From Gracilariopsis chorda (Eukaryota; Rhodophyta; Florideophyceae; Gracilariales; Gracilariaceae), in the NCBI GenBank assembly GCA_003194525.1, contig NBIV01000003.1, forward strand, positions 248,001 through 312,000: a DNA stretch of 64,000 nucleotides, in the 5' to 3' direction. The notes under the pieces were generated by a model. That model worked only from the letters and a program-made list of their open reading frames with translations, had not been told where the DNA came from and searched no databases. This document shows positions 1 to 10,455 of the stretch, one piece after another. Both the position numbers and the translations under genes were made by a program. The number at the start of each line of letters is the position of its first letter. Position 1 is the first letter of the stretch.

Positions 1-495
1 GGCCGATCCGGTCAGATAGAACTGGAAGCACCAGAGAGCTGCGCCCTCTGTGATCCCGTTGTGGTCACATGCGGTCTTGAACCGCTGTAAAAAGCCCAGT
101 ACGGCGATGGGGTCCGATCCGGAGAACGGGTTACCCTTAAGCTAGATGTCCAGCTTCTTGTGGTAGCGGCCAATATATTTGGCCACTTTAGAGTCGTACC
201 GAGCGGACTTCTTCAATAGGCGGTAGGACCTGTAGTCTACCGCCTTTTTGAACAGGTCATTCAACGGCCTGAGTCGCTTGAGCGACCTCTTGCCCGAACG
301 GTATCGCGAATCATGCGCGTCATCACTTGCCTCTGAGTCCGACTGGTTGAACTCTTCTTCTGACTCTGTAAAGTCCGAGCGGTCTGTGTCTGAGTCCGAA
401 CGGTCTCTACGTTTCCCACGGCGGGACCTTTTCTTCCTGCCGCGTTTCTTGTGGCCCGAGTTGGGAGACTTCCCCCGACGGTCATGATTATGATA
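1..495 (-). pseudogene. LTR-retrotransposon gag-like fragment
   Basis: Read on the minus strand, this encodes a very basic, Arg/Ser/Lys-rich N-terminal stretch, then an acidic Ser/Asp/Glu stretch, then a gag-like helical domain containing FSGSDPIAVLGFLQRF and ending near FQFYLTGSA. The order charged tail, then F-x-G-x-x-P...FL..F, then YL.G.A is typical of retrotransposon Gag capsid domains. The frame holds one in-frame TAG at 142-144, and the protein continues beyond base 1. It runs opposite to the copia element that begins near 540, so it belongs to a different insertion. Its strand matches the gypsy element further right, but nothing ties it to that element. Family assignment is by motif resemblance only. 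Confidence 0.6.
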
Positions 496-557
496 CTGTC
501 ACATTCAGTCGTGATAATACCTTTAACGAGTTTATCATAAAGGTTTCTCGAAACCAA

Positions 558-1772
558 GTGCTGCTTCACCAATGCACAGCGAAGAACGGGTTTTATCCAC
601 TTCCAAACCCAATCCCTCGGCTTCGCGCTCAGGTCAGTTTTACAGCACCTGGAGATACAGAAAAAGACTGGCACAAAAACCTAGTACATCTTGGAAAAGA
701 CCGATTACTCTCTACCGTCCACCAGTCCAACGGTGTACCCGATCTGTCGCAGTCTGATGTTCAAAACATCCATCGCAAACCATGCTTAAAAGCAGTATCG
801 AGACGAGCTCCACTACAACGATCTTCATCCTTAGATACTTCCCCACTAGAGCTCATGCATACAGACCTAACTGGTCCCATCACCCCACCGTCATTACAAG
901 GATCAAATTACATGCAGGTACTCCTTGATGACGCCAGAAGAGCATCTTCGATTTACTTTCTATTGACTAAATCACAGGTCTTCGTCTCCATAAAGTGGTA
1001 CAAGGCTCTTGCTGAAAATGAACAGCCAAGGGACCGTCTATACCGCGTTCGCCTTGACGGAGCGGGCGAGAATAAAGCGATCAAGTTCGTCTCTTATGCA
1101 TTGGGCAACAGAATAATCCTTGAATACACAACACCTTATGCACACGAGTCAAACGGCGCTGCTGAGAAAATCATCCAGGATTTGTGGAAGACGGCTCCAA
1201 CATTTCTTTACGCATCCAAACTACCTCTACAGCTTTGGGGAGAAGCCATATCCCATGAAAATTGGATACGGAACCGCGTACCAAATTCCAGAATCGGCAT
1301 GAAGGTCTCTTGCACGGAATGGTTTGGTATAAAGCCCGAGTTCTCCACTCTACTTAAGTTCGGACAAGAAGGTCATGCGTATATCTATCGTTTTGATATT
1401 GCAACGAACAAGAAGTTCCTGGCCCGATATTTGAAGGGAAACTTCGTTGGAATGCAAAGCACTCAAAAGCTATGCAGAGTTTACATACCTTCTACCGAGA
1501 AGGTGATCATGGTCAGGCAAAAAGATTTCAAGGTATCAAAGGACTTTCTACCATCCATCAACACGCTACTTGACTTCTCGTCCTTGAGCCGTACAGAAAC
1601 TGAGCAGCAACTCGATGAAGAAGAAGAGTGGTACCATGAAGCCGCTCTTGTGCACTGCTTAGGTGCACAATCTCGCTCGAAAGATGGAAATGACTCGCTT
1701 AAGGTACCGAATAGCTTCGAGGAAGCAAGACATATTTGTAGGAGAATGACCATTGGGCAGCTGCAGTGGTGA
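558..1772 (+). pseudogene. Copia GAG-pre-integrase and integrase
   Basis: The 404-codon frame begins with a GAG-pre-integrase-like WHKNLVHLG motif (about residues 38-46). It is followed by an integrase core: LMHTDLTGP gives the first Asp, RLDGAGEN the second Asp, and HESNGAAEKIIQDLW the Glu, so the D-D-E triad is present. A C-terminal segment around GHAYIYRF resembles the copia integrase tail. In an intact element the frame would run on into RT; here it stops at 1772 inside an inserted sequence. The upstream boundary is unclear because gag and protease are missing or have been replaced by the opposite-strand gag fragment. Confidence 0.82.
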
Positions 1773-2261
1773 AGTAACCATGGGGCTGGGCTGGCAGAGG
1801 TCAGAACATTGCTGGCCGAAATACTCCACGTGGCTAAGCTGGGTGCCTATGCAGGAGATACCAGGGGACAGTGCGACTGCCAAGGCACTGTGGCTATATG
1901 TTTTATTATGTGGCTAATTTTGTTTAATTCTTTAGGATAGTTTCCGGAGGTCAGAGCACCTTGCCAGCCATATAGGCTGGCTCGAGTGCCGCCGATCTCC
2001 GAAGCGTAAAGAAAAGCACCATCACCGTCTTCTTGCCGCCATATGCAGCCAGTAGTACTCCAAAGGCCCCCAAGCCATCGCTCCCATTCTCCCGACCTGT
2101 AGGGACTTGAGATAGAGGCCCCCAATTGCACCTCGCTGCCAGTTGGTGCCTGCGTCACTAGTAGACCCAGTGGATTGTCACCCCAGTGGCTGGCTTTCTG
2201 CCACTAATGCTTTCTAGTAGACTACTACTCCAGTTGGCCAAAGGAAGTACTATTCTACTAC
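1740..2261. other. Unidentified ~0.5 kb insert splitting copia pol
   Basis: Copia coding sequence leaves off around FEEAR near 1735 and resumes at PEWAEAINTEYDAL at about 2265, residues that normally lie close together in copia pol. The intervening ~0.5 kb has no similarity I recognise. I found no convincing terminal inverted repeats or target-site duplication. It could be a small non-autonomous transposon or captured DNA. Confidence 0.5.
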
Positions 2262-3129
2262 AATATTCCAGAATGGGCAGAAGCAATCAACACGGAATAT
2301 GATGCTCTCGTTGAAAGAAAAACTTGGAGACTCATTGACAGGAAGCCAGGAATGAAACCGCTTACATTCCGTTGGACTTTTAACGGGAAATATATAAGTA
2401 TAATTCCTCCAGACATTCTACCCAAAGCTCGATGTGTCGTAAGAGGCGACATGCAAAGACGATATTTGGACTACGATTCTGACAATCTGTACGCACCTGT
2501 GGCTCGGCTCGAAGCATTTCGACTAGCGTTGGCCAAGGCAGCCGAACAGAAACTGCTTTTGGAGACAATAGATATAAGCGAAGCTTACCTTTACGGTGAC
2601 CTCGAGGAACCATTGATAATGGAGCAACCCCAGAATGCCTCTGGCGCTTCTTATGTTCCTGGCAAAGTTTGCTTACTGTTGAAATCCATTTACTGTGCAA
2701 AGAAAGCTGGACAAATTTGGCGATCTCTCTTGCACACAAAGGTAGTTCGACTGGGATCTTAAGCAGTCGAAGACGGACAGTAGTCGGTACATTTACAGGT
2801 CAGGAAGTGGTGGAACAAATATTGCCGTCTTTTTAGACGACATTCTGACTCTGTATGATTCGAAGTCTCTCTTGGAAGACGTGAAGGCCGGAATGAAGAC
2901 ACGTTTCCACGTAAAACTTCTTGGTGAGGCCAAGTCTTTCATTGGACTGGACCTAGAAAGAGATAAGAATGGAATTCGTGCAAGCCAAGAGAGTTATATG
3001 GAAAAACTACTTCATCCTTCATTGCTTCACGAAGAATACCGTACATTGGTTGGTCACCTGATATACTTGCCAGTGGCCTCGAGCCCTGATATTATGTTCG
3101 CGGCATCAATGTTGGCGAGACAGGTATAA
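2262..3129 (+). pseudogene. Copia reverse transcriptase
   Basis: The first part encodes RVT_2-type motifs: ALVERKTWRLID, FRWTFNGKY, KARCVVRGDMQ, YAPVARLEAFRLALA and IDISEAYLYGDL. It hits a stop at 2762. The adjoining frame, open from about 2745, carries on with DWDLKQSKTDSSRYIY and the catalytic box FLDD (usually YVDD), then KLLGEAKSFIGLDLERD. A single frameshift near 2745-2755 therefore separates the two halves. The segment ends with the degenerate LVGHLIYLPVASSPDI motif, followed by a stop at 3129. It is non-functional as it stands. Confidence 0.85.
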
Positions 3130-3149
3130 AATCCTTATTAGAGGCACCA

Positions 3150-3720
3150 TGCACTTGGAAAAAGTGTCTGAAGATACTTGAAAGGCACAAAAAACCTTTG
3201 TCTCTACTTCCCGTCGGAAATTTGTGCTCGGATGGAAGCATTCTGTGATGCTGACTGGGCAAGTTGTCGCAAAACTAGAAATTCTACAACTGGCATACTA
3301 GTGAAAGTGAATGATGGACCTGTATTATGGGCAAAGAAGAAGTAAACAATCATTGCTTTGTATTCTGGAGAATCTGAATACACTGCTCTCTCTTATTGTG
3401 GGAAGCTGCTAACATGGTTACGAAGAATGTTTTAAGAGCTTTGAAATGGTACTATTTTTGATGATGAACCAAATGACATGTCCCCGATTGGTATTAGTAC
3501 CGACATCTCCACTGCAAAGTGTATTGTGAATGCTACGAAGACATCTGAAAGAAACAAACATATTGCACTGATTTTCCATCATGTTAGGGAAATTGTGAAG
3601 TCTGGGGTCGTACGTATCTCGAAGATACAAAGCCAAATTCAACTAGCAAACATTATGAGGAAAGTGGTTTCTCAAGACCATTTATATAAACTTTCTATTC
3701 TTCGCTGTTTGAGATTATTT
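3150..3720 (+). pseudogene. Copia RNase H region
   Basis: Fragments in two frames match a copia RNase H: CDADWASCRKTRNSTTG (near 3250), WAKKK followed by a stop, ALYSGESEYTAL, then in the frame open from 3478 STDISTAKCIVNATKTSERNKHIAL, FHHVREIVKSG and LANIMRK. The catalytic Asp of CDADWA and the SGESEY motif are visible. Stops near 3343 and 3434 and a change of frame show it is decayed. No 3' LTR could be assigned before the junction at 3847. Confidence 0.75.
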
Positions 3721-3846
3721 ATTTTTACGACATTTCTAACTTTGGTTTTTTCTTTTGTGGGTTATGATTGTTTGCAGAAATTATTGAAAATGACCTTGAG
3801 AAAATCAAATGAAGCAGAGGCTGTACCTTTTCCTATTGTACACAGA

Positions 3847-4954
3847 ATGAGGCGTCCCGACGGGTCGGAGATATTCATTAACCACCTCAATGAGGAATGA
3901 TCCGTGTACACGGTGAAGTGAACTCCCATAAGGTAGGGGCGCAGAGTGGTCATCGCCCATACGACGGCGAGGCACTCTTTCTCCGATACGGAGTAGTTCC
4001 GCTCATGAACATTGAGCGAACGTGACCAATAACCAATTGGATGTCGTTCCCCCTCGGGGGTGGTTTGAAAAGAGCACACCCGACTTGTTAGTCGCTCGAG
4101 TCCGTATCTACGGAGTATGGCAACCCAAGTTTTGGGAGATGTAGGATTGGTGCTGATGTGACAGCCTCCTTCAGGGAGTTGAAGGCTTCCGATTGCTCGG
4201 GCGTAAATGTTCCCAGTTTTGGGGGGTTCCCCTTTCGCAACAACGCGTTTAGAGGCGCTGCAGTATCCGAAAAGTTCGGGATAAACCGTCGATAGACGTT
4301 GACCAGCCCCAAAAAGGAGGGCAGTTCCGTTTGAGTACGGGGTTCTTTCACCTCGACGAGGGATTTGACTCGAGCTTTCTCGATCGCTAACCGTCCAGGA
4401 CGGATAATGTGACCCAGATACTTCACAGTATCTGTGAAAAACTCGCATTTCCTCAACTTGAGGGTAATTCCCGCATCGCGGAGTACGGTCAACACGTCTC
4501 GGACGTGAGTGAGATGGTCGTCCAACGAGTTGGAGAAGATGATAATATCATCAAGGTAGACCAGACAACTCCGCCACTTAAAGCGGTTGAGTAGAATATC
4601 TACTGCACGCTGAAAGGTGGCGGGGGCGTTGATTAACCCAAATGGCATCCGCTTGAAGCAGTACGTTCCTGCGTGGCAGGTGAATGCAGTTTTGTCGCGA
4701 TCCTCCTGTCTCACAGGTACTTGCCAGTATCCCCAATTGGCATCAAGGGCCGTGAACACGGTGGCGTCTCCAAGGGAGTCAATGCACTCGTCCATACGAG
4801 GAATATGGTACGTGTCCCTAACGGTCACGGCATTGAGCCGGCGGTAGTCGACACAGAACCTCCAGGTTCCGTCGGCCTTTAAAGCCAGTACAACTGGGGA
4901 TGCCCAGGGTGATTGAGCGGGCTCAATAACACCTGCGCGGAGCATCTTGTCCAC
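3847..4954 (-). pseudogene. Gypsy RT and partial RNase H, truncated second copy
   Basis: This is a nearly identical repeat of the RT segment at 11275-12382. It encodes VDYRRLNAVTV, FTALDANWGYWQVPV, MPFGLINAPATFQ and the catalytic box VYLDDIIIF, then passes through an in-frame TAA at 4088-4090 and a -1 shift into RNase H (TTPEGERHPIGYWSRSL, YTDHSSLRWLMN). It ends abruptly at 3847 against copia-derived DNA, so the rest of RNase H and all of integrase are missing. The same stop and shift occur in the other copy, so the damage predates the duplication. Confidence 0.88.
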
Positions 4955-5983
4955 TTGGGACTGCTCCTCTTCCCGAGCTTTCGGACCTGCCCTGTAAGGG
5001 GGTTGCGCGTAACCACTGGCTCCGCATCGGACGGATTTCTCGACATGAGAAAATACCGTTACGACGGGAAACGATCACGGAACTTCCGGTAAAGAAAAAC
5101 AAACCTCGTAAGAGGGAAAACAAAAACCGATTCTAGGTCTGGAGACCACTTTGTGGTGCAATGCCCCAAAGGGGAAAAACACCGAAAGACGTTCGGGATC
5201 TTCCTCTCACGAGGTGAACCCAGTTGGGTAGAGCCCTCCCAGAGGTGTCACGGCGAAGCCGGTTTGTAAGACCAGGTACACCTGTCGCGACTCGCGCAGG
5301 GAGGTGAAGGCGAAGAATCGGTATCCGCGTGAGCGGGGGTTTGATCCTCAGTAGAGGTATGTTTCCACGTAAGTGGGGGTGTATGAGCGGATGCGCATAC
5401 GAGGGCCGCGGATAGCGGGAGGTGCTACCCTAAAAAAAAGGGGAAAAAGGAAGGGCGAAGAGGAGGAAGGAAGGACGAAGTGGGTCGCGAGAGCGACGAA
5501 CAGATACGGCAATGCCGGTGGACAGGACTCCCTATACAGGGCGAAACACCAATATGATTGGAACAATTATACTCCCAAGGATGGGCTTCTTTAGATGTGC
5601 AAGGGGGTTAGATGTCCAGTGGTTTACGGCGTTTCCCTCCAAGGAGGAGTAGAGTACGCGCGCAAGCGGTAACAACTAGAGCCAATTCCCCAGGTTGGGG
5701 TCCCTTGTTCGGGAAGGTTTACTGGTGCGACGGCAGTGCGCCGTCGCACTAAGTACTAGCTTCCCAGAAATGGGTGTGAAAATAATAAATAATACTAACT
5801 AAAATACTCCACATTTCGTGGCAACATCCACTACTGTGGCCAACCGCCAATTGACCCCAATACCGTGTCCCACGTGTCCATATCCACCATAGTGGGGCGT
5901 AGTTCATATACACACTACGCAACCGATAATATCGGGAAAACGATCAAGTACCTAGAATCCCTCCCTGAGGGCGTTGCACTTCA
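4955..5983 (-). repeat. Gypsy LTR plus leader, left copy
   Basis: The LTR starts, on the minus strand, at TGAAGTGC (right edge 5983) and runs into an untranslated leader that reaches the RT N-terminus (NPPYRAGPKAREEEQSQ). It is about 99% identical to 12383-13411 and clearly related to 21059-21858. The LTR/leader boundary and primer-binding site could not be fixed, because every copy here is followed by the same leader. The segment is crowded with short perfect inverted repeats, for example 5145-5157, 5164-5174, 5182-5196 and an 8-bp stem at 5727-5747. Confidence 0.8.
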
Positions 5984-5996
5984 TATCCCCCCCCTA
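5984..5996 (-). other. Polypurine tract of the gypsy element
   Basis: On the minus strand a run of eight G's bounded by A's lies two bases upstream of the LTR start TGAAGTGC. That is the expected position of the plus-strand primer (polypurine tract) of an LTR retrotransposon. It fixes the 3' end of the internal region and the minus orientation of the element. Confidence 0.7.
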
Positions 5997-6039
5997 AGAC
6001 GGGAAAACGACCGCGGAGGCGGAGGATTCCCAGACGAAA

Positions 6040-7827
6040 ATGGGTGATAAAAGCGCGTGCTCTGTCTCCGGTTCTCCGGTAAATCCCTCTGCATCAGAGT
6101 CATCGAGCGCACAAACAACAACAACAGCCACCCTTGACAAGAGAGAAATGAACGACGACAACAACATCAACAACCACAGCCAACCTCCGAGGCTTCTCGG
6201 GCGATACACTACCGGTTTCCGGTCAGTTCCCCTGCCTCAGGGCGATCGACATCCGGTACAATCGGGGAATATGGCTCCTGCAGCCGACCATCCCTTCGCG
6301 ATACCACCTTCGGTGGTGTCCTCCGGAACCACTCCGGTGCCCAACTGGCCAACCTACAACACCCTGGTGGGGCTCAACCCGATAAATCGGAATCACGCGT
6401 CGCGCCTGCGCCTTGCCCCGTGGTTCCACCTGGTCGCTGTCCTCAATGAGGGCTTGGTCACCGCTTATGCGGATGGCTCAGACACCCTTCCGGGGGATCT
6501 GCCCAGAGCAGTCACCACATCGTGGGATTGGCGTCACCGGATTGCGATTCCGCGTCACCACCTCCGAAGAAATTCGGGCGAGACCGTCGCTGCGGCGCAG
6601 ACCGCGTTGACGGGCATGGCGTATCAACGGCAGAGCCGGGCTCCATTCGATGTACCGGTCCCACCGGAGTTTGGCTTCGACGTTAGCTACTTTCGCACTC
6701 GCGGGGAGGTTGGGTACGGCGAGAACCTGTTCCGCTTCGAGACCCTCGCTTGGAGGAATTTCCCCGCAGCGCGGCAAGAAGCCCTTTGCTGGGAGCGACC
6801 GATCATTCGGGTGGAGTTCAGTTACCTTCCCCGGCAATACCGGTCCAACTTTCTCCAAAACTTCATCCGCTACGAGCGGCGTTGGCGATCCCGATTCGGT
6901 TATTTTATCCCGTATCAGAACGTGGAGATAGAGCGGATTGCGCCGCCTCACCGACTAGGTCGGTATGTAGCACTCCCCGAGTGGTGGCGCTTCCATGAAG
7001 CCTGCCGGGGGTGCTACATAGAACTGCCGCCGGTACTTACGTACCTCGGTTCGCTGCTCATGCAGGATCCTCGGTCGTGGTTGTGGTCCGTAGTGGTTAC
7101 GGAGTGGGTGGCCCGCACTGCGGCTTATATCCTCAACGAGGCGTACGACCAGTATCGTCTCTGGTTACTTCAACCGCGTGTGCGGGCAGCGATCCGAAAC
7201 CTGGATCTTCGCATCCCCCTTGGGGGCCAGGCCAACAATGAAGAGGTCCTCCAATTACTTGGGTACATCGACAGCGTTAGCTGGAGTGAGGTCCCCCTGG
7301 AGCAAAGCGGTCGTCTGGATGGCGGCAGCGGTAACACCGGTGGTCCGGGACTCGGTAGAAACACCGCCCTTGCGGGGGATGTTATGTACTTCGACCCCTG
7401 GGAGTTCCGGGAAATTTCCTCCGAGGAGGCGCGCGAGCTTCGCGATACGCCCCGGCATGTGCCGGAAGACCACCCTGTTGGGTACGTCGATTCTGACGAC
7501 TACTACCGCGCATACGGCGGGGATGACCCAATGGTCGATAACGAACCGGAAGAACCCGGGGAGATGGACGTAGAGGAAACCGGCGCTAGCGCGGAAGTTT
7601 TCCCAGAGGGGGTATGTCCGGCCAAGCCGGCTGCTGACCCTTTGGCGGCAAGTGCCGGACCTTCTATCCCCAGCGGGATGACGGCGAATGAAAACGAGAT
7701 CATCGCACGTTTTCTCCGGGGTGCCAGTCTGAGCGCTGCCGAGGTATCGGGGGATGTCACCACCATGGCGGACGCGTTGGCCTACCGCCTCGCTGGTGGT
7801 TACGCCCCGGACGATGGGGGTGAGTGA
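6040..7827 (+). CDS. Intact 595-codon ORF antisense to gypsy pol
   Basis: This is the longest intact reading frame in the gypsy element. It lies between the polypurine tract and the chromodomain end of pol, on the opposite strand. The N-terminus (about residues 1-50) is Ser/Thr/Asn-rich. The centre (about 100-400) is Trp/Arg/Tyr-rich with motifs such as SWDWRHRIAIP, FLQNFIRYERRWRSRFGYF and SWLWSVVVTEWVARTAAYIL. The C-terminal third is acidic and Gly/Pro/Asp/Glu-rich. I see no zinc knuckle, protease motif or signal peptide and recognise no domain. An AATAAA lies about 90 bases after the stop. The element has no other gag candidate, so a structural role is possible but unproven; a captured gene or an accessory antisense ORF, as known in some plant LTR elements, are alternatives. 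That it is intact while pol is broken suggests real coding. Confidence 0.65.
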   Translation: MGDKSACSVSGSPVNPSASESSSAQTTTTATLDKREMNDDNNINNHSQPPRLLGRYTTGFRSVPLPQGDRHPVQSGNMAPAADHPFAIPPSVVSSGTTPVPNWPTYNTLVGLNPINRNHASRLRLAPWFHLVAVLNEGLVTAYADGSDTLPGDLPRAVTTSWDWRHRIAIPRHHLRRNSGETVAAAQTALTGMAYQRQSRAPFDVPVPPEFGFDVSYFRTRGEVGYGENLFRFETLAWRNFPAARQEALCWERPIIRVEFSYLPRQYRSNFLQNFIRYERRWRSRFGYFIPYQNVEIERIAPPHRLGRYVALPEWWRFHEACRGCYIELPPVLTYLGSLLMQDPRSWLWSVVVTEWVARTAAYILNEAYDQYRLWLLQPRVRAAIRNLDLRIPLGGQANNEEVLQLLGYIDSVSWSEVPLEQSGRLDGGSGNTGGPGLGRNTALAGDVMYFDPWEFREISSEEARELRDTPRHVPEDHPVGYVDSDDYYRAYGGDDPMVDNEPEEPGEMDVEETGASAEVFPEGVCPAKPAADPLAASAGPSIPSGMTANENEIIARFLRGASLSAAEVSGDVTTMADALAYRLAGGYAPDDGGE

Positions 7828-7914
7828 AACCTCTAGTCCAGTTTCCTGGTTCTTTTTTCCCTGGCTATGCCAGTTAGTGTAGTGTAGTATTGTGGGGAGC
7901 TAGCTGCTCCCTTG

Positions 7915-7920
7915 AATAAA
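7915..7920 (+). promoter_or_regulatory. Possible polyadenylation signal
   Basis: A canonical AATAAA lies 88 bases downstream of the stop of the antisense ORF, in the ~190-base gap separating it from the convergent chromodomain frame. Position and strand fit a 3' end for the 595-codon gene. The motif is short and could occur by chance. Confidence 0.35.
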
Positions 7921-8018
7921 CTTTCCCGTTTAGAACGGTGCTTCTCGGTTGAGTTCCCCGTCTTCGACGGACCTTGCCTTGTTATCCTTTCCTATCGCTC
8001 TCCGCTCGCGCGGCAACG

Positions 8019-9515
8019 TTACCCAGCTTGGGCATTAACCAGCGTGGCTGGGGCTGCAGTTACCGTTTGACGGTGGTATCGCAGGACCTGCGACCGTGGG
8101 AGGTGTTCAATTGGCTCCCACGTATCCCCACTGGGGTCGTACCCGTACCAGCGGACGCGGTATTGTAGAATACCATCCTGGTCCCAGGTGTGTCTGACAA
8201 GTCGGTCTACTACGAACTCTCGTTCGTAGACCTGCCGGCCGTGCCGGGTGGTGGTTGTATTCCCTTGCGAGGGTTGTTCGCTACTCGGTATATTACCCCC
8301 TATCCGGGTTGTCGGCGATGTCTCCGGCGTTGCCGTGCGCTGTCCTAGTGGCTGCTGCTCATGCGGGAAAATATCCCTCAAGAGGGTGTGTGGCGTCACG
8401 GTTTCCACCAGCAAGTCGTTCTCCAGAGGGGTGTCGTTGTTCCCGTCTTCACGATAGGCCGGGCGAACCGCCAACCGGCGGGGGACTTGAACTCCGCGGG
8501 TGCGGTCTTCTTTGCGAACCGCGAGCTTGCGGGGTCTTTGCCGCGTATACGGGGACGGCGTTTGCGACATCCCCTGCGGGGTCCCGTTCGACACGGTGAT
8601 TGGTAAGCGTTCCGCCTCCCTGCCAGGTGCACGAGCGCTCTGCACCATACGTTCCGGCGACTCCGTGGTGTCCCCGGTTATTGACGGGTTGCCTGGGGCT
8701 AACTCCGGTACACCGGTATTTTGGTCAAAATTCCCCTTTGGGGGATGCCGAGCAGGTGCCGATGACACCCTTTTCAGGGGAATTGCCGCTAAGCGCGGTG
8801 CACCATCTCCATGAGGAGGAGCAGTGTCCGGTACGACCGGTGTCGAGCGTGCGATGGCGCGCGTTCTTCCCAAGTTCCTCGGTTCTTCGCTGCAGCGTTG
8901 CGGGGTTTGGCGCAAATTATTCCCCGTAGCGGGGGCTTCCATTCCGTCAACGACGGGAGGCGTTTCCGGTGCTTCGAGCCAGGGCTTAAAGCTTCGACTG
9001 CGGCCTGGCTGCCTTTTTCCCCAAGAGGGGTGTGGGTATTTCCTTGTGAGGCTGGCGTATGTGGGCGCCCCTTCTCCGCAAGGCGCGGGTCTGATCGACC
9101 TGATTGAACCGCTTCCGCGGGGGCATCCGCCAATGGCGGCTTCGATGCATCGCTCTGCCCAGGGGATTGGGGGCATCGGGGATCCTCCCCTGACAGGGTT
9201 GTGCGGTAGTTGCGCTTCAACTTCCCGTGTAGCACGCCATATTTCCCGCGTTTGTGGCGGTGCCTCCGGGGATGGATCGGGCGATTGCATTTCCGCTGCT
9301 GCGGTATTGGAGGGAGGCTTCCCGTTTTCCCGTGACAAACGGTGTATTTGCCGCTTTTGCGGGGCCTGCGCGTCTGGATCCTGTTGCACAGCACTGCCCG
9401 GGAACGGGGGATTAGTGTCGCGTGACATACTCCGTGCTCCACGGTCAGTGTTCCGTATGTTACGGTGTATTTCCCGTTGCGACGGCGATATCGTTCCTCG
9501 AAAACGAGTGTTCTC
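8019..9515 (-). pseudogene. Integrase C-terminal extension and chromodomain
   Basis: This continues the pol frame after an in-frame TAG at 9516-9518. Most of it is a long Pro/Arg/Ser/Thr-rich linker without recognisable domains. The last ~80 codons form a chromodomain: YEREFVVDRLVRHTWDQDG, LQYRVRWYGYDPSGDTWEP and EHLPRSQVLRYH, with the aromatic positions (Tyr, Trp, Trp) expected for methyl-lysine readers. Chromodomains at the integrase C-terminus mark chromoviruses and direct integration to heterochromatin. The linker-coding DNA is unusually rich in short hairpins. It is open from 9428 to the stop at 8019. Confidence 0.8.
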
Positions 9516-10436
9516 CTACCCCTCCTTAGACGGAGCGGCGGGATAAGGGATAACATTCCCCGCCTGGCGGGTGTAAACTCGCGCCAGTGGAGCAGACGTG
9601 GTAGGGGCGGGCGCTGAGAGGCCCGAATTACCCGGCTGAGCCGGTGAGTCCGACAGAGTCGGTAGGTCTGAGAGTCCCCGGCTGGGGTGTGGTAGTACCG
9701 TAGGCCTAGTACTCCCGGATGGTTCCGGTGTTGCAGAGTCCGTAGAAACGGGGTTGCCTGGATCCAGGACTACCTCTGACGAGGGAGGAGGGGCAAGAAC
9801 AACACGATCACGGGAAATCCGTTCGTGCGTGTCGCCCATCTCTACCACGACAGTGTCGGTGTTTACAGAGATGACCTTGAATCGTGCATCGGCCACAGGC
9901 GAGAGTTTATGGCGCTTCTCCCGTTCCGGGTTGTAGTACTCCTTCCTGATGAAGACGTAGTTATTCGCCCGATTCGGGGACGGTTTCCATCGCAAGCGAG
10001 CATCAAAATCCCGCTTGTTAGCGGCTTGTGCCCGTGCCATAGACGTCCGCGCAGCGGGGACCAGCTTGGAAAGCGATTGCTTCCATTGCTGCCGGTAGAT
10101 ACCCACCGATTGGAAATTGTCCAAGGTAGCTTAGGGTTCCAGCGCCACAGGCGGGGGTGTTCTAGATAGAACCAACTCGAATGGCGAAACTCCGGTAGTC
10201 CGGTGTACCTGCGTATTGTACGCGTAGGTTACCGCATCAGCGTAGAGATCCCAATTCGTTGGGTGGTCAGCGACGTAGGAACGTAACGCCGCGAGTAACG
10301 TCCGGTTAAACCGTTCAACTTGCCCATTACACTGGTGGTAGGTAGTCGTGAACAAGTTCTTGACATCCAGGATGCGACAAACATCCTGGAAGAACTTGCT
10401 CACGAACTGTTTCCCGTTATCAGCGAGCACCTCCAC
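9516..10436 (-). pseudogene. Gypsy integrase, core end and GPY/F-like domain
   Basis: The frame gives VEVLADNGKQFVSKFF (second catalytic Asp), then QCNGQVERFNRTL (catalytic Glu), then the SPFELV motif. After an in-frame TAA at 10131-10133 it continues with KRDFDARLRWKPSPNRANNY, FIRKEYYNPEREKRHKL and ADARFKVISVNTDTVVVEM, a C-terminal DNA-binding (GPY/F-like) region. It ends at TAG 9516-9518. The stops are in frame rather than frame-shifting, so each could have arisen by a single substitution. Confidence 0.85.
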
Positions 10437-10455
10437 AGGGAGACCGTAGACAAAA

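Larger units (their letters stand above)
540..3846 (+). mobile_element. Degenerate Ty1/copia retrotransposon
   Basis: Integrase, then reverse transcriptase, then RNase H on the plus strand is the copia order. The pieces are GAG-pre-integrase and integrase (558-1772), RT (2262-3129) and RNase H (about 3150-3720). The body carries several stops, at least one frameshift and a ~0.5 kb insert. No LTRs were identified. The right end is cut at 3847, where sequence identical to the gypsy element starts; the junction shares an ATGAGGCG stretch with the gypsy copy at 11275. Confidence 0.85.

Noticed and set aside
8248-9546. Several plus-strand open frames (for example 8824-9546) over the pol linker
   Set aside because: They are opposite-strand shadows of the Pro/Arg-rich, GC-rich linker and chromodomain coding. 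They lack motifs and overlap the minus-strand frame that ends in a recognisable chromodomain.
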